This document shows, piece by piece, positions 42,236 through 55,148 of a stretch of 64,000 nucleotides of DNA. Each line of letters begins with the position of its first letter. The stretch's first letter is position 1. The notes beneath the pieces are model-generated. The model saw only the letters and a program-made list of their open reading frames with translations, was not told where the DNA came from and ran no database searches. Both the position numbers and the translations under genes were made by a program. Source of the stretch: Seriola aureovittata (Eukaryota; Chordata; Actinopteri; Carangiformes; Carangidae); the NCBI RefSeq assembly GCF_021018895.1, contig NC_079380.1, positions 10,854,236-10,918,235 of the forward strand. Direction: 5' to 3'.

Positions 42236-45200
42236 CAAAGGTATTTATTTTTGTTTTGTGATGATATCGATAACAAAATGTGACCATATTGATCAATAAT
42301 GCTTAGTAATACTGAAAGCTCCGGAGGGTTCTTCCGTCTGTCTGCACGACTCCTTGGCTAACAAGAGGGGGCGGTGTTTTACTTTTTTTTTGCCCCCCTG
42401 GTAATCAACCTGTGGATTTCACAGGATCAGCAACAAGAGGGTTGGAGCAATAGTGTAAAGGAATTTGTCCTCGGTGGCTTCCGATAGACAAGTGCAATAG
42501 AACTGATTAATTCAAATTTTTATATTGTGATTATGCAATGTTGCAATCATGTTTTTCTAGGGATATTTGTTTAAATCGTGGATTTGGAGCAGTATGTGTT
42601 TCAATAGTTCAATATTCAACATGAATTCATACAGATAATTATGAAAGGCTAATTTCTATATTGTATTCTATATTTCTATTCCTTAGTTGTATAAAAGTTT
42701 TCATGTAACAACTGTATCCCAGCGATCAGACCTGCTGCTGGGACCATATTCAGGTAAAGACACACATAAGGCCTCCAGCAGAACACGTCCTTCTTTTTAA
42801 ATCAGCATTGTTGTGAGTGCACGTCTGTGCACATACGCGCACATTAGCATGTGTTTGCATGCATGCGTGTGTGTGTGTGTGAATATGTTGTATGAGCATG
42901 TCTGTGGGCCAAGTTAGTGATCTGTTGATGGATATAAAGAGGTCATGGCCTGCTCCCCATCAAAACCCCTCCCTTGAACCCCCACCCCTCTCACACACAC
43001 ACACCCTGCTTTGTGCCGTGTGAGAGAATGTGACCTGGTTCCCATCCCTGAGGAGGGGTGAACCCTAATGACGGCCTCCTCAGACACATTGCGCAGCCCT
43101 GAGCCTCCCTCTCCAGCTGGCCCCCTTAGCCCATCGGGCCGGGACCCCCTGGTCCACACTAGGAGAGGCCTGAGGTCTGGCCTGGATAGCCTAACCAGAG
43201 TTTAACCGGTGTGCACACCCTGTCCCATCCCATCCTGCCGTGCCCTGCCGTGTCCAGGCTAGTTACAGTCACCTGGTCAAAGCAGAGAGCTCATCATCAG
43301 AGGAAAGTGCAACTGGTTGCAGACCTGTAGTTTCTTCGCAATGTACAATGAGCGCAGCGCCTCAGCTCTGTGTATGTGTCTTCATCAGAGGCGACAGCTC
43401 CACACAATGGAACAAAGACGCTGTCAATCACAATCAAATGGGTGTGTGTGCAGGGGGTGGAGGGGAAGGGGTTGAGAGGGATCCGAGGAGGTCGGGGGAG
43501 GAGTCTGTGTGTCCTGAATGTTCAGGGGGATGCCAAGATCCAATGTGGGACGCTGAAGGCTAAGGGCAGGGTGTGGGTGGGGGGATTTTGGGGCGGCGAG
43601 AGGTGGGGGTGTGTCGCATTTGGGAAAATGAGAATTGGGGTGCCCGGGCCTGAATGGAGGACCTGTTTACTAATTGAATGAACACAGGAGTTACAGCAAA
43701 GTCTCATTAAACAAGAGGTCTTATCAAACCATTGTTGTGTACCTTTGTTTCACAATCAAGAACATAATTGCAATATAATGAGGGTAGCGTGACGTGGTTG
43801 GGTCTTCCCTTAATTGTAACCCTGTCACAATTACTGAGCTACTAAACATACATTAGCTCTTCCTGCATGTAGCTTTGCTGTTTACTGACTAACATGCCAC
43901 TTGCATTTCTGGGTATTTAATACATTGAGAGAAGGAAAATAAGTTGGCATGTCAGCAGGATTTGTGCTTTGCAACCTGTCTGCCTTCTCTGTCGCCAGGT
44001 CATATCAGGTTCAACCGTTTTACCGTATGTATCCTCCTTTTATTGTCATCATCTCCAGAGAACCGCACCTAAGCCTGACTCAGAGAGTGAAGAGATAGTC
44101 TGGGGAGTCAGAGATCAAAAACAAAAGGGAGCTGCAGATGTCAGAAAACTGTGCAACAAACAAAAGGGAAGGGAAAGCTTGAAAGAAGCACAAGAAGAAA
44201 AGAAAGAGATAGATAGAGAGGTCTGGGTGCTGTGGGATGCTGGCATCACAGTAAGTGGAACTGGTGTCTAGACATGGTGCTTCAGCCTGATCCCAGGTCA
44301 GGATGGATCTAAATCGGGTTCCAACTATCTGTTTCTGTCTCTACTCCCCTTGCTATCAAAGATCCAATCTGAATAATTGTGAGGAGTGTTACAGAATATT
44401 AAACAGAGTCACCACATGACCTGACCTGTGGATCAGAAATATATTCAAGGCACAACAAGACGGATGAAAGCTGAAAAACAAGGTGGAGGGCAGCCACTAT
44501 TTAACACAGCTGCATGGGACTGGGGATGTGGCCACATGGGACATATTACTATCCATAGAGCTGATCTGGGATCCGAGGGGGGCTATCAATCTTTATATAG
44601 TCAAAACAGGAGAAGCCAAAGTTGCCCTGTGGCTGTCCTGGGGCGACCAGGTCTAATAGGGCAGGAGAGGCCACGGGGGAGAAACAAATACACAACCTCT
44701 ATCTCTCCTTCTCCCTCCCTCCCTGTCTATTCCCTTTCTTTTTCCTCCTCACTCTCTCTCTGTCTCTCTGAGGCCCACTGTCTGTCTGCCCTCTTCTCCG
44801 TCCATCTCCATAACTCCGCTGTGCAGTGACCTCTCACAGACCCAACGTGGGTCACTTGTTTATTCACACATAGAGAGAGGGGGGCGGGGGTGGGGGTGGG
44901 GGGGTCATCATCTCTCGTTCTGAGTAGAACTGCTTGTTTGCACATCTATTCAGGATCTTTTGGAGGTCGGAACATAAATCAAAAGAATCTTGGCTCACGC
45001 TGGCCAGTCATACACATTGTTTTACCGACACAGAACCTCTATTGTCTCTATCGTTACAACATTAGTGTTGTTCCTTTTCCCTAATGCTCTTCCTGCACAT
45101 AAACAATCCAGCAGGAATTTCCAGACTGGGCCTCAGTTTGCCCACTACCGTATTGTTGTGTTCCGCTGTGTTCACTTTCTCAAAATTACCAGTTCCAGTG

Positions 45201-45962
45201 ACTGTGAAACTGTGATTAGAGGACTCAATCTGTGTGCGGGGATTATGATTCTCGAACAAGGGGTTGATGGGTGATTGTGCTGGGTTTAGAGATGATGTAA
45301 TCTGACCTGGGATAACATGATCCTCTTGTTTGCATTGTGGACAGTAAGGTAAGATTGGTGTAATATTCCACAAGAGGAGTCTGACAGCAAAGCTGCTGAT
45401 AGCAGTGCACAGATTTCTGTCAAAACCTGAAACTCCTGTTTGTGGGCAAGACAAGCCAAGGGGCAAAGCAAAAAAAAAAACACACACAAAAAAAAAGCAG
45501 TTAACAGATAAGGAGAAAACAACACACAACCTTGTATTGGTACACATAGTGCATATAAAGTGGGCAATCCCAGAAAAACAAATCGCCCTTTTCTCACCAT
45601 TCTGTGCACTCACATTTCTTCCTCTAACATATCATCTTTCCTTTGGTTTCTAACCTCTTCCACCATGGATCAGTTGTTTCTCTCTTTCAATGTTGTAATT
45701 AGACGTCTGGGAATCTAGTGCGGTGAAGCATTTTTATTTTTACTATAATTTACAAGAAAAAAAAAAACTATATGCTTTTGCTTTCTGGTGTGACCGACAC
45801 CGAGAAAAAAATATTTTCAACCAAGAGATGATTATCCTTTTAATTTGTTTCCCAGGGATGGTTCCGTTTTTCTGTTGTGCCTCTGGCAGCATGAGTGAGT
45901 TTAGTGCATGTGTCTGTGCATGTGTGTATGAGTAAGACCGAGAGAGAGAGACAGATACAGGC

Positions 45963-46034
<72 letters not shown>
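45963..46034. repeat. (AGAT)18 tetranucleotide microsatellite
   Basis: Eighteen uninterrupted AGAT (GATA) units. Confidence 0.98.
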
Positions 46035-46558
46035 TATAGTATGCACAGTGACAGAGACTTTGGGGGCTTTGTGTGACAGACAGTGACCTCATCAGAGAGT
46101 CTATCATTATTGAAGTTTGTCCATGCCTGGCAACCGTGGCTGTATCCCAGGCCTATTCCGCCTGCCATAGAGAAAGCCTCACCGTGGACCCCATCAGCAC
46201 TGCCACAGATCTGATCCATTCACTGTCGCCAACCAAAAAGATGAGAAACTAAACAGGGTGCGGGGCACACCCATGCCAGGAAGCCTGTCTTAGCCCAAAG
46301 AGACCACATCATTGTTTATTCAGCTTGAGTGCATCACATCTTGGCAGCCAGGAGGGGAGTGAATAGATATTCAAAATGTCAGTTAATAACATGGATTCAA
46401 GAAGTGGCTCAGCTAAGCATAAGAAAAATGAAAACAGCTCTTGTGCACACTTCCATGCCCCTGGACTCTGAAACCAGTTGGCATGTCGGTCATCTGCTTC
46501 ATTCAAGAGCAGATGAACGGTAAACTTTGTGCTGCATTCATGGATCCACCCGAGCTGA

Positions 46559-46580
46559 TTTTTTTTTTTTTTTTTTTTTT
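46559..46580. repeat. Poly-T run
   Basis: 22 consecutive T. Confidence 0.95.
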
Positions 46581-47985
46581 CTTCACCAAACACAAAAGAA
46601 TGCCTCCGTCTATTGACCGCGAAACGATGTTCGTAGACTTGTCCCGAGTGAAGCGATGTCTTTGTTGGTTATCTCCATTGGTGAGCCGCCTCCACTTGGC
46701 TCAGCCTAATCAGAACACAAACACGCCTCTGTCATTTGGCTGCTCTCCCTCTCACCCTTCATCTCTCCCTCTCTGTCACTCTGTCTCTTATTAACTGATG
46801 TTACAAATTAGATTCTATTTCTATCTCTCGCCTCCATTCATTTTCACTTCTATTTTCTACACACTCTCTCCTTCTAACTCTTATTTATGTGTGTGTGCAA
46901 TAGAGAGAAAATCACACCATGCCGTTATTCTCTCTGGGCCTCTTCTTCCCACCTTGGCCTCTGATTTATTTTTTTCTCTTTCATCTTCCTTCTATCTCAT
47001 CTATTCATCTAGATGGTGGATGTTTCTCCCTGAGGCAAAGTAACTGAGGCCTGGCATACATTAACTTTGCTTGTCTGTGCACAGCCTGGTTTCGGTTGCT
47101 CGAGGGGGAAGTGTTGTGATGTAAGGAGAGTCCCTGAGGGAGTAGACTTATGCTGGATTCCTGATAAATACGGGGGTTCATGTCCCAGGTCCATGTCATA
47201 TGTTCAAGTTTACAGTTTCCTTGACAAAAAGTAATGCATACACACTACACTGCTCACCTCCAGATCCATGGCTACGTTACAAGGAAAAACAAGACCAGAA
47301 CCAAATCAATTTTAACTACGCTTATGCTAAAGTTATTCATTAGGAGTTGAACATTTAAAAGTTTTCAATGTTACGAATGTTTGAAACTAAACACTGCGCA
47401 CAGTTCTCTACGTTAGGTACAACATTCAAAAATAAAATCTTCTGTTCATTTGGAAATGTAATTCAAAATACTACACTGCAAAGTACATCATGTGCCAACT
47501 GGCCGGTTCTTTTGAATCCTATAGGAGAGTAGTTTTCAGTGTTGGAAAGTATATGACTGAGAACCCTATGCACACATGCTTGTTCTTCAGGCAGTGGAGT
47601 GTGGTCGTATTGATGTGGGCACTACGTCACTCCACGTTCTGCACGCTGTCACTGGATCTCGCAAGAGGCAAGATTATTTTTCCTACGCTGTGTACACAAC
47701 CCACAGCGTGTCCTCCACTGACTGTACTGAACATTTGTCCTTTTGTTTTACAAGTTTTGTTTTAACAGTTTTGTGTTTGTGTATTTAAAGTACATTTCCA
47801 GCAGTCATTGCGATCTTTTTTTTTTCTGTATTTGTTTAAACCTTACATTAAAGATTAATAATACACCTCAAAATATATATATTGCAATAGACACAGTAAC
47901 CTATGCGATGTTCTTACCATAATAATTTTCCCTTCTTCCTATTGTAATGTACAAATTCATTAGATAGCCTTTATATTTGTACAGA

Positions 47986-48250
47986 ACATGTGTTGGGTAA
48001 ATGCGTATGTTGAAACCCAGCTTGGCCCCTTCTGCGTGGAGTATCCATGTTGTGCCTGTGTTCTCCTCAGTTTCCTCTGGGTGCTCCAGTTTCCAACCAC
48101 CCTAAAAAACTTGCACATTAGGTAATATGAACACTCCTGCCCTGCCAACTGCCATTCGCCGCAGAACTGGAAGTGCTGGGGCGCTTCACCGTGGCTGCCA
48201 ACTGCTCCTGAAATAGGTTAGGCCCAATGCAGAGGACAAATATGGTCACA
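47986..48250 (+). mobile_element. Degenerate teleost retroposon-type interspersed repeat
   Basis: Contains TTCTGCGTGGAGTATCCATG, GTTCTCCTCAG, TCCTCTGGGTGCTCC and further on GGCTGCCAACTGCTCCTG and AATGCAGAGGACAAAT. These correspond to blocks of very common fish repeats (TTCTCC...GGGTTTTCTCCGGG... and CACTGCTCC...AAATGCAGAGGACAAAT). The match is from memory and degenerate. Family name not assigned. Confidence 0.55.
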
Positions 48251-48406
48251 GGATTAATGAGGTAACAAGATAGAGTCTTTGATCACTGTAGTATAATTCT
48301 GTTTTTGAATTGCTCTACACAAAAAAAACAAATGTTCCAGTCTTGTTTTTGTAATTGGAGACATGTATTAAATGTGAGCCTTAAGATAGTGATCACCACA
48401 CACAAT

Positions 48407-48507
48407 AGCGTAAGGCATTCACTCGGGAAGAAAAAGTGCTGTTTTTTTCTGAATTAAGAGAAAAACAGCAGATTTTTTTTTTTTTTCTCAAGTGAATGCA
48501 TTACGCT
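48407..48507. repeat. MITE-like 101-bp foldback
   Basis: The outer arms AGCGTAAGGCATTCACT and AGTGAATGCATTACGCT pair with one mismatch, and an inner pair GCTGTTTTT / AAAAACAGC sits around a TCTGAATTAAGAG centre. The whole block therefore reads as one long imperfect palindrome. No transposase is present. Confidence 0.7.
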
Positions 48508-51500
48508 TCTGTACTACTTCCATACACATCCACGCTTACTTGCTCATTGAGAAATTCTGGATCAGGCCTTGTGCCCTGCCCCACCACCACTGCTTGCGGT
48601 AGGTTGACAGATGAAACAGCTTTGGCCACATGTTTGAAACTCAGTCAGACCCAGACTCAGTTGTGGGTTAGCTTGTAACCGGCAGTGAGTTGTTGCAAAC
48701 TCTTGTTCTCTGTACTGACAAGGTTTCGGTGACTGGTGAAAGAGCGGTGCTGATCAAGATGGTTGGTGTTAGAGGAAACATCAGACAGACAACTAGCAGA
48801 CATAAAGGAATGGTTAGCGCATATAGAATCTTTTATTTATTTATGTTATTTGTTAGCTTGCAACTGGTAGTGGCTGAGACAGTGTTAGTGGCTGTGCTAA
48901 TACAAACTCTCGCTCTGTGTACTAACAAGGTTTCCCCTGTCCCAAGTTTACGGGATTGGTTCCTTAGGTATGTGATGTATGAATCCTTGGCTGTCTGAAT
49001 CTGTTGTGAGACTTCACTGCAGTTCCATTATTGGAAATACTCAGTTATGGCGTTGACTGCTTATTTCGCTCATGTTGTATTATAGTTTAAAAAGGTAAAA
49101 AACTTACATTTTAAATGGGGTGTTTGGATGTTTAAACAGTCACCAAAAAAAAAAAATCAACATTTACAAATTTTTTGTATAAAATCAACAGATAAAATAT
49201 CATTTTAGTGATACTATAGTATGCATATCCCATATCTCGGAGTATAGTCGTGAATACAGTTGAAAGTAAAAACATTTTTGATGGAATCAGACACAAATGT
49301 TTCTACTCCATATTAAAGAGAGCAGACCTTTCTCCCAAACCAGGCCCTCTCCATATTTCCCCTGACCTGTGGAGAATGGCCTAACTGTGGCATTTGCAGA
49401 AGGTCAGGTCTGCCATGAGTACTGGGCAAGACCCCACTTATGTGATCGCCCACTCACTTGGATTTTTGCCAGCAAAGAACAGACATGTATTTGGTCCATG
49501 GTGGGAAAAGCATCCCTTGGAATGTGACTTTGATAGGACCGTGTGGGACCGGCAAGAGGGTCTTCCCTTTCTCAGCGAAAAGGCTTCTCCTCCTGAGGCT
49601 GTGGGAAGGTCAGAGGTCAGATGTACTCAGTGCCCACTCTCTCTGCAGCACACAAAACCCACAGCTGATGTTGCAGATCCATCCAGAATCCCTTAGGGCA
49701 GCGGTGGAAAAAATCTGCTACACAGCTAGCCTCACAATTCCTCTAACACTCAGTCTGCCCAAACACAAATGCATGTCACAGGGTAAATTGTTAACATAGT
49801 ATGGGCTTTGCACATTAGTCTTGACTGGAAGTGTGATAACTCACAAGAGGTGAGTAATGTCTACTCAGTCATGTGAAACTAGATGTTCAAACCTGAAGCT
49901 AAAATGTGCTTGTATCCAAGGAGGACATGATGTAAGCTGGGATATGCTTGTCTATTATGCACATGTGTCTATGTGCTTTTTTATTTTCAACGCTTCTCCT
50001 TTGTAGCTTTGTTTTCTGAGTCTTGTTGCCTGAGGTTAGTGTCCTGCTATGTTTTCTTCTTCACATAAAGCAAACCAACAAGTGAAACCACTTGCCTCAA
50101 AATCCAAGCCCAGTAAAATAAAACAAACAAGGTTTTAACCAAAATCTGCTACAGAGAACTTATGTTTCCGAGTTCCCTTCAGATATACAGTTTTCATGAC
50201 TTCACTGATCATGTTCAAAAACCCACCATCCCAGTCTCTAGAGGTATTGTCAATGAAACATGGGAGAATATTCCCTCTAACTTGACCTCCATACACCCCC
50301 CCCCCCACCCCACTCCCCCTCCTTTCTCCTCTTACAACACAAGCCCTCACAGGAAAACAATAAACAGATGAGTAGGATGGGAACAGCTCACAGCGAGAGC
50401 AGCCAGGCACTTAGGCAAGCAGGCATCGCCGGTCTGGTTCCCAGGCTGGAGGTAAGAGGGCAGGCCTCAGCTTGACTGTCCTAGTCACTGAGTAGAACCA
50501 GAAAAACTTGACAAAAATCACTGTTACCTGTCACTTTCATCTCCCAACTCACTGGCTGCACACACCTCCTCGGACAAGTCCGGACACACAAACTGAGAGT
50601 AGAACAACTATTTCTACACTGAAACCGTCGGTGAGGATTAGTTGGTCTGGCTTGTGCTCATAGTGCGGTTTTCTTAGAAGAAACTCTCAATGACTGAGCA
50701 CTATAGCTGTTTGTGATGTGTGGTGCTCACAGTTGTGTAAAAACAGTACTGGACCCCCCACCACCCTTTCCCTTCCTGCGCAAGTATTTCCACAGCAGAC
50801 ACTCAGAACCACTAAAAAGCTCAAAATGGCTGTGTCTGTCACAAACGCATATCTCGGAGACGTCCAGCCTTGGCCTTATCGTCCACGACAGAGTTCAGAA
50901 ATGTAGCTCTTTTTGGCACTCAAACACACACACAAAAGTACTGGCTTTATTTCCCCCTCTCCCTTTGTCTCCCTCATTCTCTTTCTGTATTCTGGCAAGG
51001 TCCGCTTTTGCAAATTAAACACAGATCTCCCATAGATGCTCGGCTGACAGCTCCTGCTACGTGCCAACACTACTAAATGTCTGGAGGTCAGTGGGCCTAG
51101 GAACACAGGATTATCCCCACTGACTCTCTTGAGCCAGACAAGTATTTCAGTTGGCTCTAACTGTATACGCTTTGTGTCACTTGGATCCATTTGTTGGCCA
51201 TTGACAGATAAACACAGCAATCATCATGGGCTGATGATGTTTGCAACAGCGTTGACATCACAGACATATTGAATGACTGACTGAAACATAATGCCTATAC
51301 ACACACACACACACAGACACACACACACACACAAAAGCAAATACACATTAAAAAAGTGGTGTATACAAGCCTCATAACTAAGTACAGACACATAATGTGG
51401 GGTGGTGCAGCGATACCACAGCAAGATTGTAGTGACGAAATCGAGGGTGTCTGGACATGATCAGTGTGCACTTGTTTGTTTGTGTCTCTGAGTCATTCTA

Positions 51501-52912
51501 TTGTCTAAAAGGTCTGGAGTGTGGGAGTCTCCAGCCCCTAATGCAAAGTGCTCTTTCACTTCTGCTTCTGCAGAGGCTATTGATTCCTCAGATTACTCAA
51601 AGACGTACTTCCAAGAAGCTGCTGCTGATGAAACCTGTGATTGTTTGCCTATTTGCCTAACTGTATGTCTGTCACTGTGTTTCTGTGTGCGTGCGTGTGT
51701 GTGCATGTTCGTCACGCATTGTGGGCATGTGCAAATAGGGACATGCTTCATTACAACCAGAATAACAGGAGCCACTTCATCCTGTGAAACCCAGGAACAT
51801 GTACGTATTGAATGTAGATGCACACAAATCAGAAGGAAAAACAGATGCCCCCATCAAATGTGGCTGCGTGTGCATTAAGTGTGTGTGTGTGTGCGCACGC
51901 ACACACACACACACACGAGTGAATCCCACAGAACAAAAGCACATAGAAAATGCGCGGACGCCACAGCAGTCTGATCCACGTGACAGCGGACTGGTCACTG
52001 TGGCGAGTGTGGTGGAGGGTTTCGGCAGGGTAATGGGTACAGGGAACAGGCCCTTGTATGGTGAAAAGATGCAGACCTTCATTCCTATGTCCTTACAAAA
52101 GACTATTTTGGGGCATTTTGAACTCTCCCACGCAAGCACAACAATTTTGGGGTTAGTTCATTTATTTATCTTTTATGTTTTTCCATCTAATGAAGCCCAA
52201 GAGAGGGACGAGTGTAGTTGTTTTTGGCCTTTAAGTCAGGGGGAAAGGGAGGAGGGGTGTGAGTGTGTCTGCGTGCCTGAGTGTGTAGCCCGAACAATCA
52301 TTGCTTTCGGCACTTTTGCGCCTCACCCCGAAGCACCGCTGCTGCTGCTGCTATGACTCAACCTTCACATCTGCTGTAGCCTATTGCAAAAGGTGTATCT
52401 GTTCTGCAACACCACTGCGCCTAAGACACGGTTAGTGCAACAGAGTGAGTTTCTAGCTCTGCGCTGGTTGAAGCTGGATGTGGCTGTGATTTATGGTTTT
52501 TCTCATATACAGAGGAGGGAAAGGGGGAATGGGGTGAGATGGTGTGGGAGAGAGCCTGGGGAAAGAAACTTCGCTCTCACAACCCCACTGCAGAGGGCCA
52601 AGAGTGAGGTTATAACCCTAGTTTCTGTTCAGATTTTTTTTTTTTCTTAGAATGTGGGTGTGACACAGAAACTTACACACACACACACATACATTAAGTA
52701 TTACATGAGGAGATAAAGCAGAAGAACAGAAAATAGTCATGGCAAAAAGTTCTTCTATTTTTGTAATAAATAGCTTTTGATTTGTCTGCTAATATTAACT
52801 GGCTACAAGGACATGGAAATACTATTTTTTCCCCACATTTTACAGATGATGACTTGCCACTATTGTTGCTACTACTTTAAAGAGTGCTCTATTATTCTTT
52901 TAAACAATCTGC
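48508..52912. other. Intergenic, no gene recognised
   Basis: Includes a diverged direct repeat (48667-48726 and 48852-48932), CA tracts at 51299-51333 and 51885-51917, and a C-run at 50299-50309. Open frames at 49394-49696, 50135-50410 and 51784-52356 have no recognisable similarity. Confidence 0.6.
51299..51333. repeat. (AC)n microsatellite
   Basis: About 17 AC units with one CAGAC interruption. Confidence 0.93.
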
Positions 52913-53000
52913 CAAACAATCTGAGGACGGCAAATAAATATGTCAAGAAGAGTCAAATAACTCGTCTTGACATATTTATTTGCCGTCCTCAGATTGTTTG
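52913..53000. repeat. Near-perfect inverted repeat (40-bp arms, 8-bp loop)
   Basis: The left arm 52913-52952 begins CAAACAATCTGAGGACGG, and the right arm 52961-53000 is its reverse complement with a single mismatch near the loop (36 perfect pairs, one mismatch, three pairs). The loop is TCAAATAA. An AAACAATCTGCC word is duplicated just before the left arm. Confidence 0.95.
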
Positions 53001-53412
53001 ACAATAATTGACAGTTTCAACAAGGCAATGCTGCATTAACTCTCTGTTACTGAGCTGCACAACTATAAAGAAATGAAACCCATAATATATTCAACATATA
53101 AGTATACTTTATACCTCATTAATTCTTCTCCTCTTATGGAATCATCACGATGCATGCAGTTTGTGTCAGTGTAGTGTATTTATGTCTTACAGTATAAAGA
53201 TGAAAGGGTCACTAAGGGTCATTTGGATTGTGAGTTATGGACCATGACAGGGTTTATTAAATATTTCTGTTAGACTAAGACCCTCATAGAGTTGTGTGTT
53301 TTTTAAACAGTCAGCCAGATGAGACGAGGGGCTTTCAGCAGCAGTGATGTGTGACAGGCTGGTGACAGTTGTGCTGTGACAGAATATGCCCAATTGGACT
53401 GCAAATCATAAA

Positions 53413-54127
53413 CTACTGTACTGTAAGAAACTTAAGTACAATTTTGAAGAACTTGTATTTTTACACTTCCACTCCACTACATCTCAGAGGGGAATATTGT
53501 AAATATTGTACTTTCTATTCCTCCACACTTATTTCACAGCTTTAGTTACTTTTAAGAGGGGGATTTTACACAATGGAAAATATGAAATCTTTTCAAAATA
53601 CAACACACTGTTAAAGAATAAACCAGTGGTCCATGTCTATGAGTTGTTAACAGCTCCCCCAAATAGTGATAATCCCCTCTAAACATCTCACATGGTTTCA
53701 TTTCAATAAATGTTCAAATGTTCCAACATCTCACCAAAAACAGTCAGTCAAAGTCAAAAAAACTGAAAAAACAGATTCGTATTTGTTTTTTTATTCTTTC
53801 CCATTAATCATCTCAAGACCCCACAGATTTATTTGGTGTTCCTATAAATAAAACTATGTATAAAGTAGTTCAAACTAGCTCCACCCCCAGCAGCCACAAC
53901 AGGAACATGCTGCTTACACACTGATGCCTCAGTTTTAATAATACTGAAGTCATATATAAGTGAGAGGGATGAAACCAGTACTTTTACTACATTTTGCTGC
54001 TAACACTGATGTGCTTTTACATAAGTAGGATTTTTCATACAGGTGTTTTACTTGTAATGGAGTATTTTTTATATATTGCTGTGTTGGTACTTTGACGTTA
54101 AGGATCTGAATACTTCTTCCACCACTG
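53413..54127 (-). mobile_element. Teleost non-autonomous repeat, long variant, minus orientation
   Basis: Read on the minus strand it starts CAGTGGTGGAAGAAGTATTC, continues AGATCCTTAACGTCAAAG and AATACTCCATTACAAGTAAA, and ends near GTACTTAAGTTTCTTAC. These are the hallmark blocks of a highly abundant fish repeat whose arms are full of TACTTAAGTA-type words. The internal segment (about 53580-53880) fits the long form. The far terminus is decayed. Class not certain; likely a non-autonomous DNA element. Confidence 0.7.
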
Positions 54128-54706
54128 ATAGATGGACATCGAAGTGCTCACTTTCTCATACAGTTAATGATTAGATGTAGTTCAGCGAGGTAAGACAGAG
54201 TGATATAGTTGGTAACTATCTTGTAGCCTGTTCGTTTGTATTTTTTCTATCATTCATATTTATTTATGTTCATTTTTATGCCCAATTTATATTCATACTA
54301 TATAAAACACTAAACGCAGGTACTTCAGCAACAACACTAAGCTTTTGGAGGAAGTTGGAATTAGACAAATGAATACGTTTGTTTCTTTGTTTGTTTGCTC
54401 AACAGAACAGAAGAACAGCTCGTTGATTATCTTGCTGTAAATGCAATAGATGCAAAGGTAAATGCAAGTTAGCCAAAATGCTATTTTTATCTTTAGCCCC
54501 TGGACAGATGTCACAAAGTCATCCTATTGTTGTCCTCGTCTCTTTGTTAGTTGTCCTGTGTGGTCTTCTGCGTGTTGGAGCTCACTTTCTTGATGTTTTA
54601 AGTGGTTTTTCTTTGCAATATTTCATTCCTTCACATTCATGTTATGGTATAATTGTTAATACCCGTGGCCCACCTTTAAATAAAAGTGGTAATGCTGTAA
54701 TATAAT

Positions 54707-55148
54707 AATTACAAGTAAATGTCCTGCATTGAAAATGTTACTTAAGTAAAAGTATTATTACCAAAATGTTCTTAAAAATCCAGAGTAAAAGTACACATAA
54801 TTCTGAAAAAAGGTTATACTACTGGATCGCAACACAACTGATGCATTCACGTACAAGTATGTATAGTACTAGTAGCATTGTACTGTTGTAGTTGGTCATA
54901 GTAGAGATACTATTAATTATTTATGTGCTGTTGGGTATTTTAATCTGTAACCGGGCATCATATTTTATGAGCCACTGAATGTTTTATATGTAAAATCTTA
55001 ATTTGAAAATGAATCAGTTACTAAAGCTGTAAAAAGTACAATACTGCTGTGTGAATTAAAAGAATAAAGTAGCATGAAAGAGAAATAAAGTGAATCTGTA
55101 CTTAAATACAAAACTTGAGTAAATGTACATAGTTACATTCCACCATTG
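54707..55148 (+). mobile_element. Same teleost repeat family, short variant, 5'-truncated, plus orientation
   Basis: Begins at ACAAGTAAATGTCCTGCATT, has TTACTTAAGTAAAAGTATTA and ATCATATTTTATGAGCC, and ends GTTACATTCCACCATTG, the family's terminal word. It lacks the first part and the internal long segment found in the copy at 53413-54127, so it is an independent insertion. Confidence 0.7.

Larger units (their letters stand above)
42240..47985. other. Intergenic, no gene recognised
   Basis: Contains GC-rich patches (42950-43220, 43440-43640), pyrimidine-rich tracts (44700-44770, 46740-46870), the AGAT array and a T-run. Open frames here show no recognisable domain and no consistent splice structure. 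Confidence 0.6.

Noticed and set aside
43060..43160. Gly-rich peptide (GLRGPAGEGGSG) on the minus strand
   Set aside because: Glycine spacing is irregular, so it is not a Gly-X-Y exon.
44641..44682. Collagen-like GRPGLIGQ peptide on the plus strand
   Set aside because: Only three glycines in register, the fourth position is Arg, the preceding codons do not continue the pattern and there are no flanking splice sites.
45062..45613. 183-codon open frame on the minus strand
   Set aside because: Overlaps an A-rich run; no recognisable motif; another frame is also open over the same stretch, which suggests absence of stops by composition.
51784..52356. 190-codon open frame on the plus strand
   Set aside because: Spans a CA/GT microsatellite and has no family resemblance.
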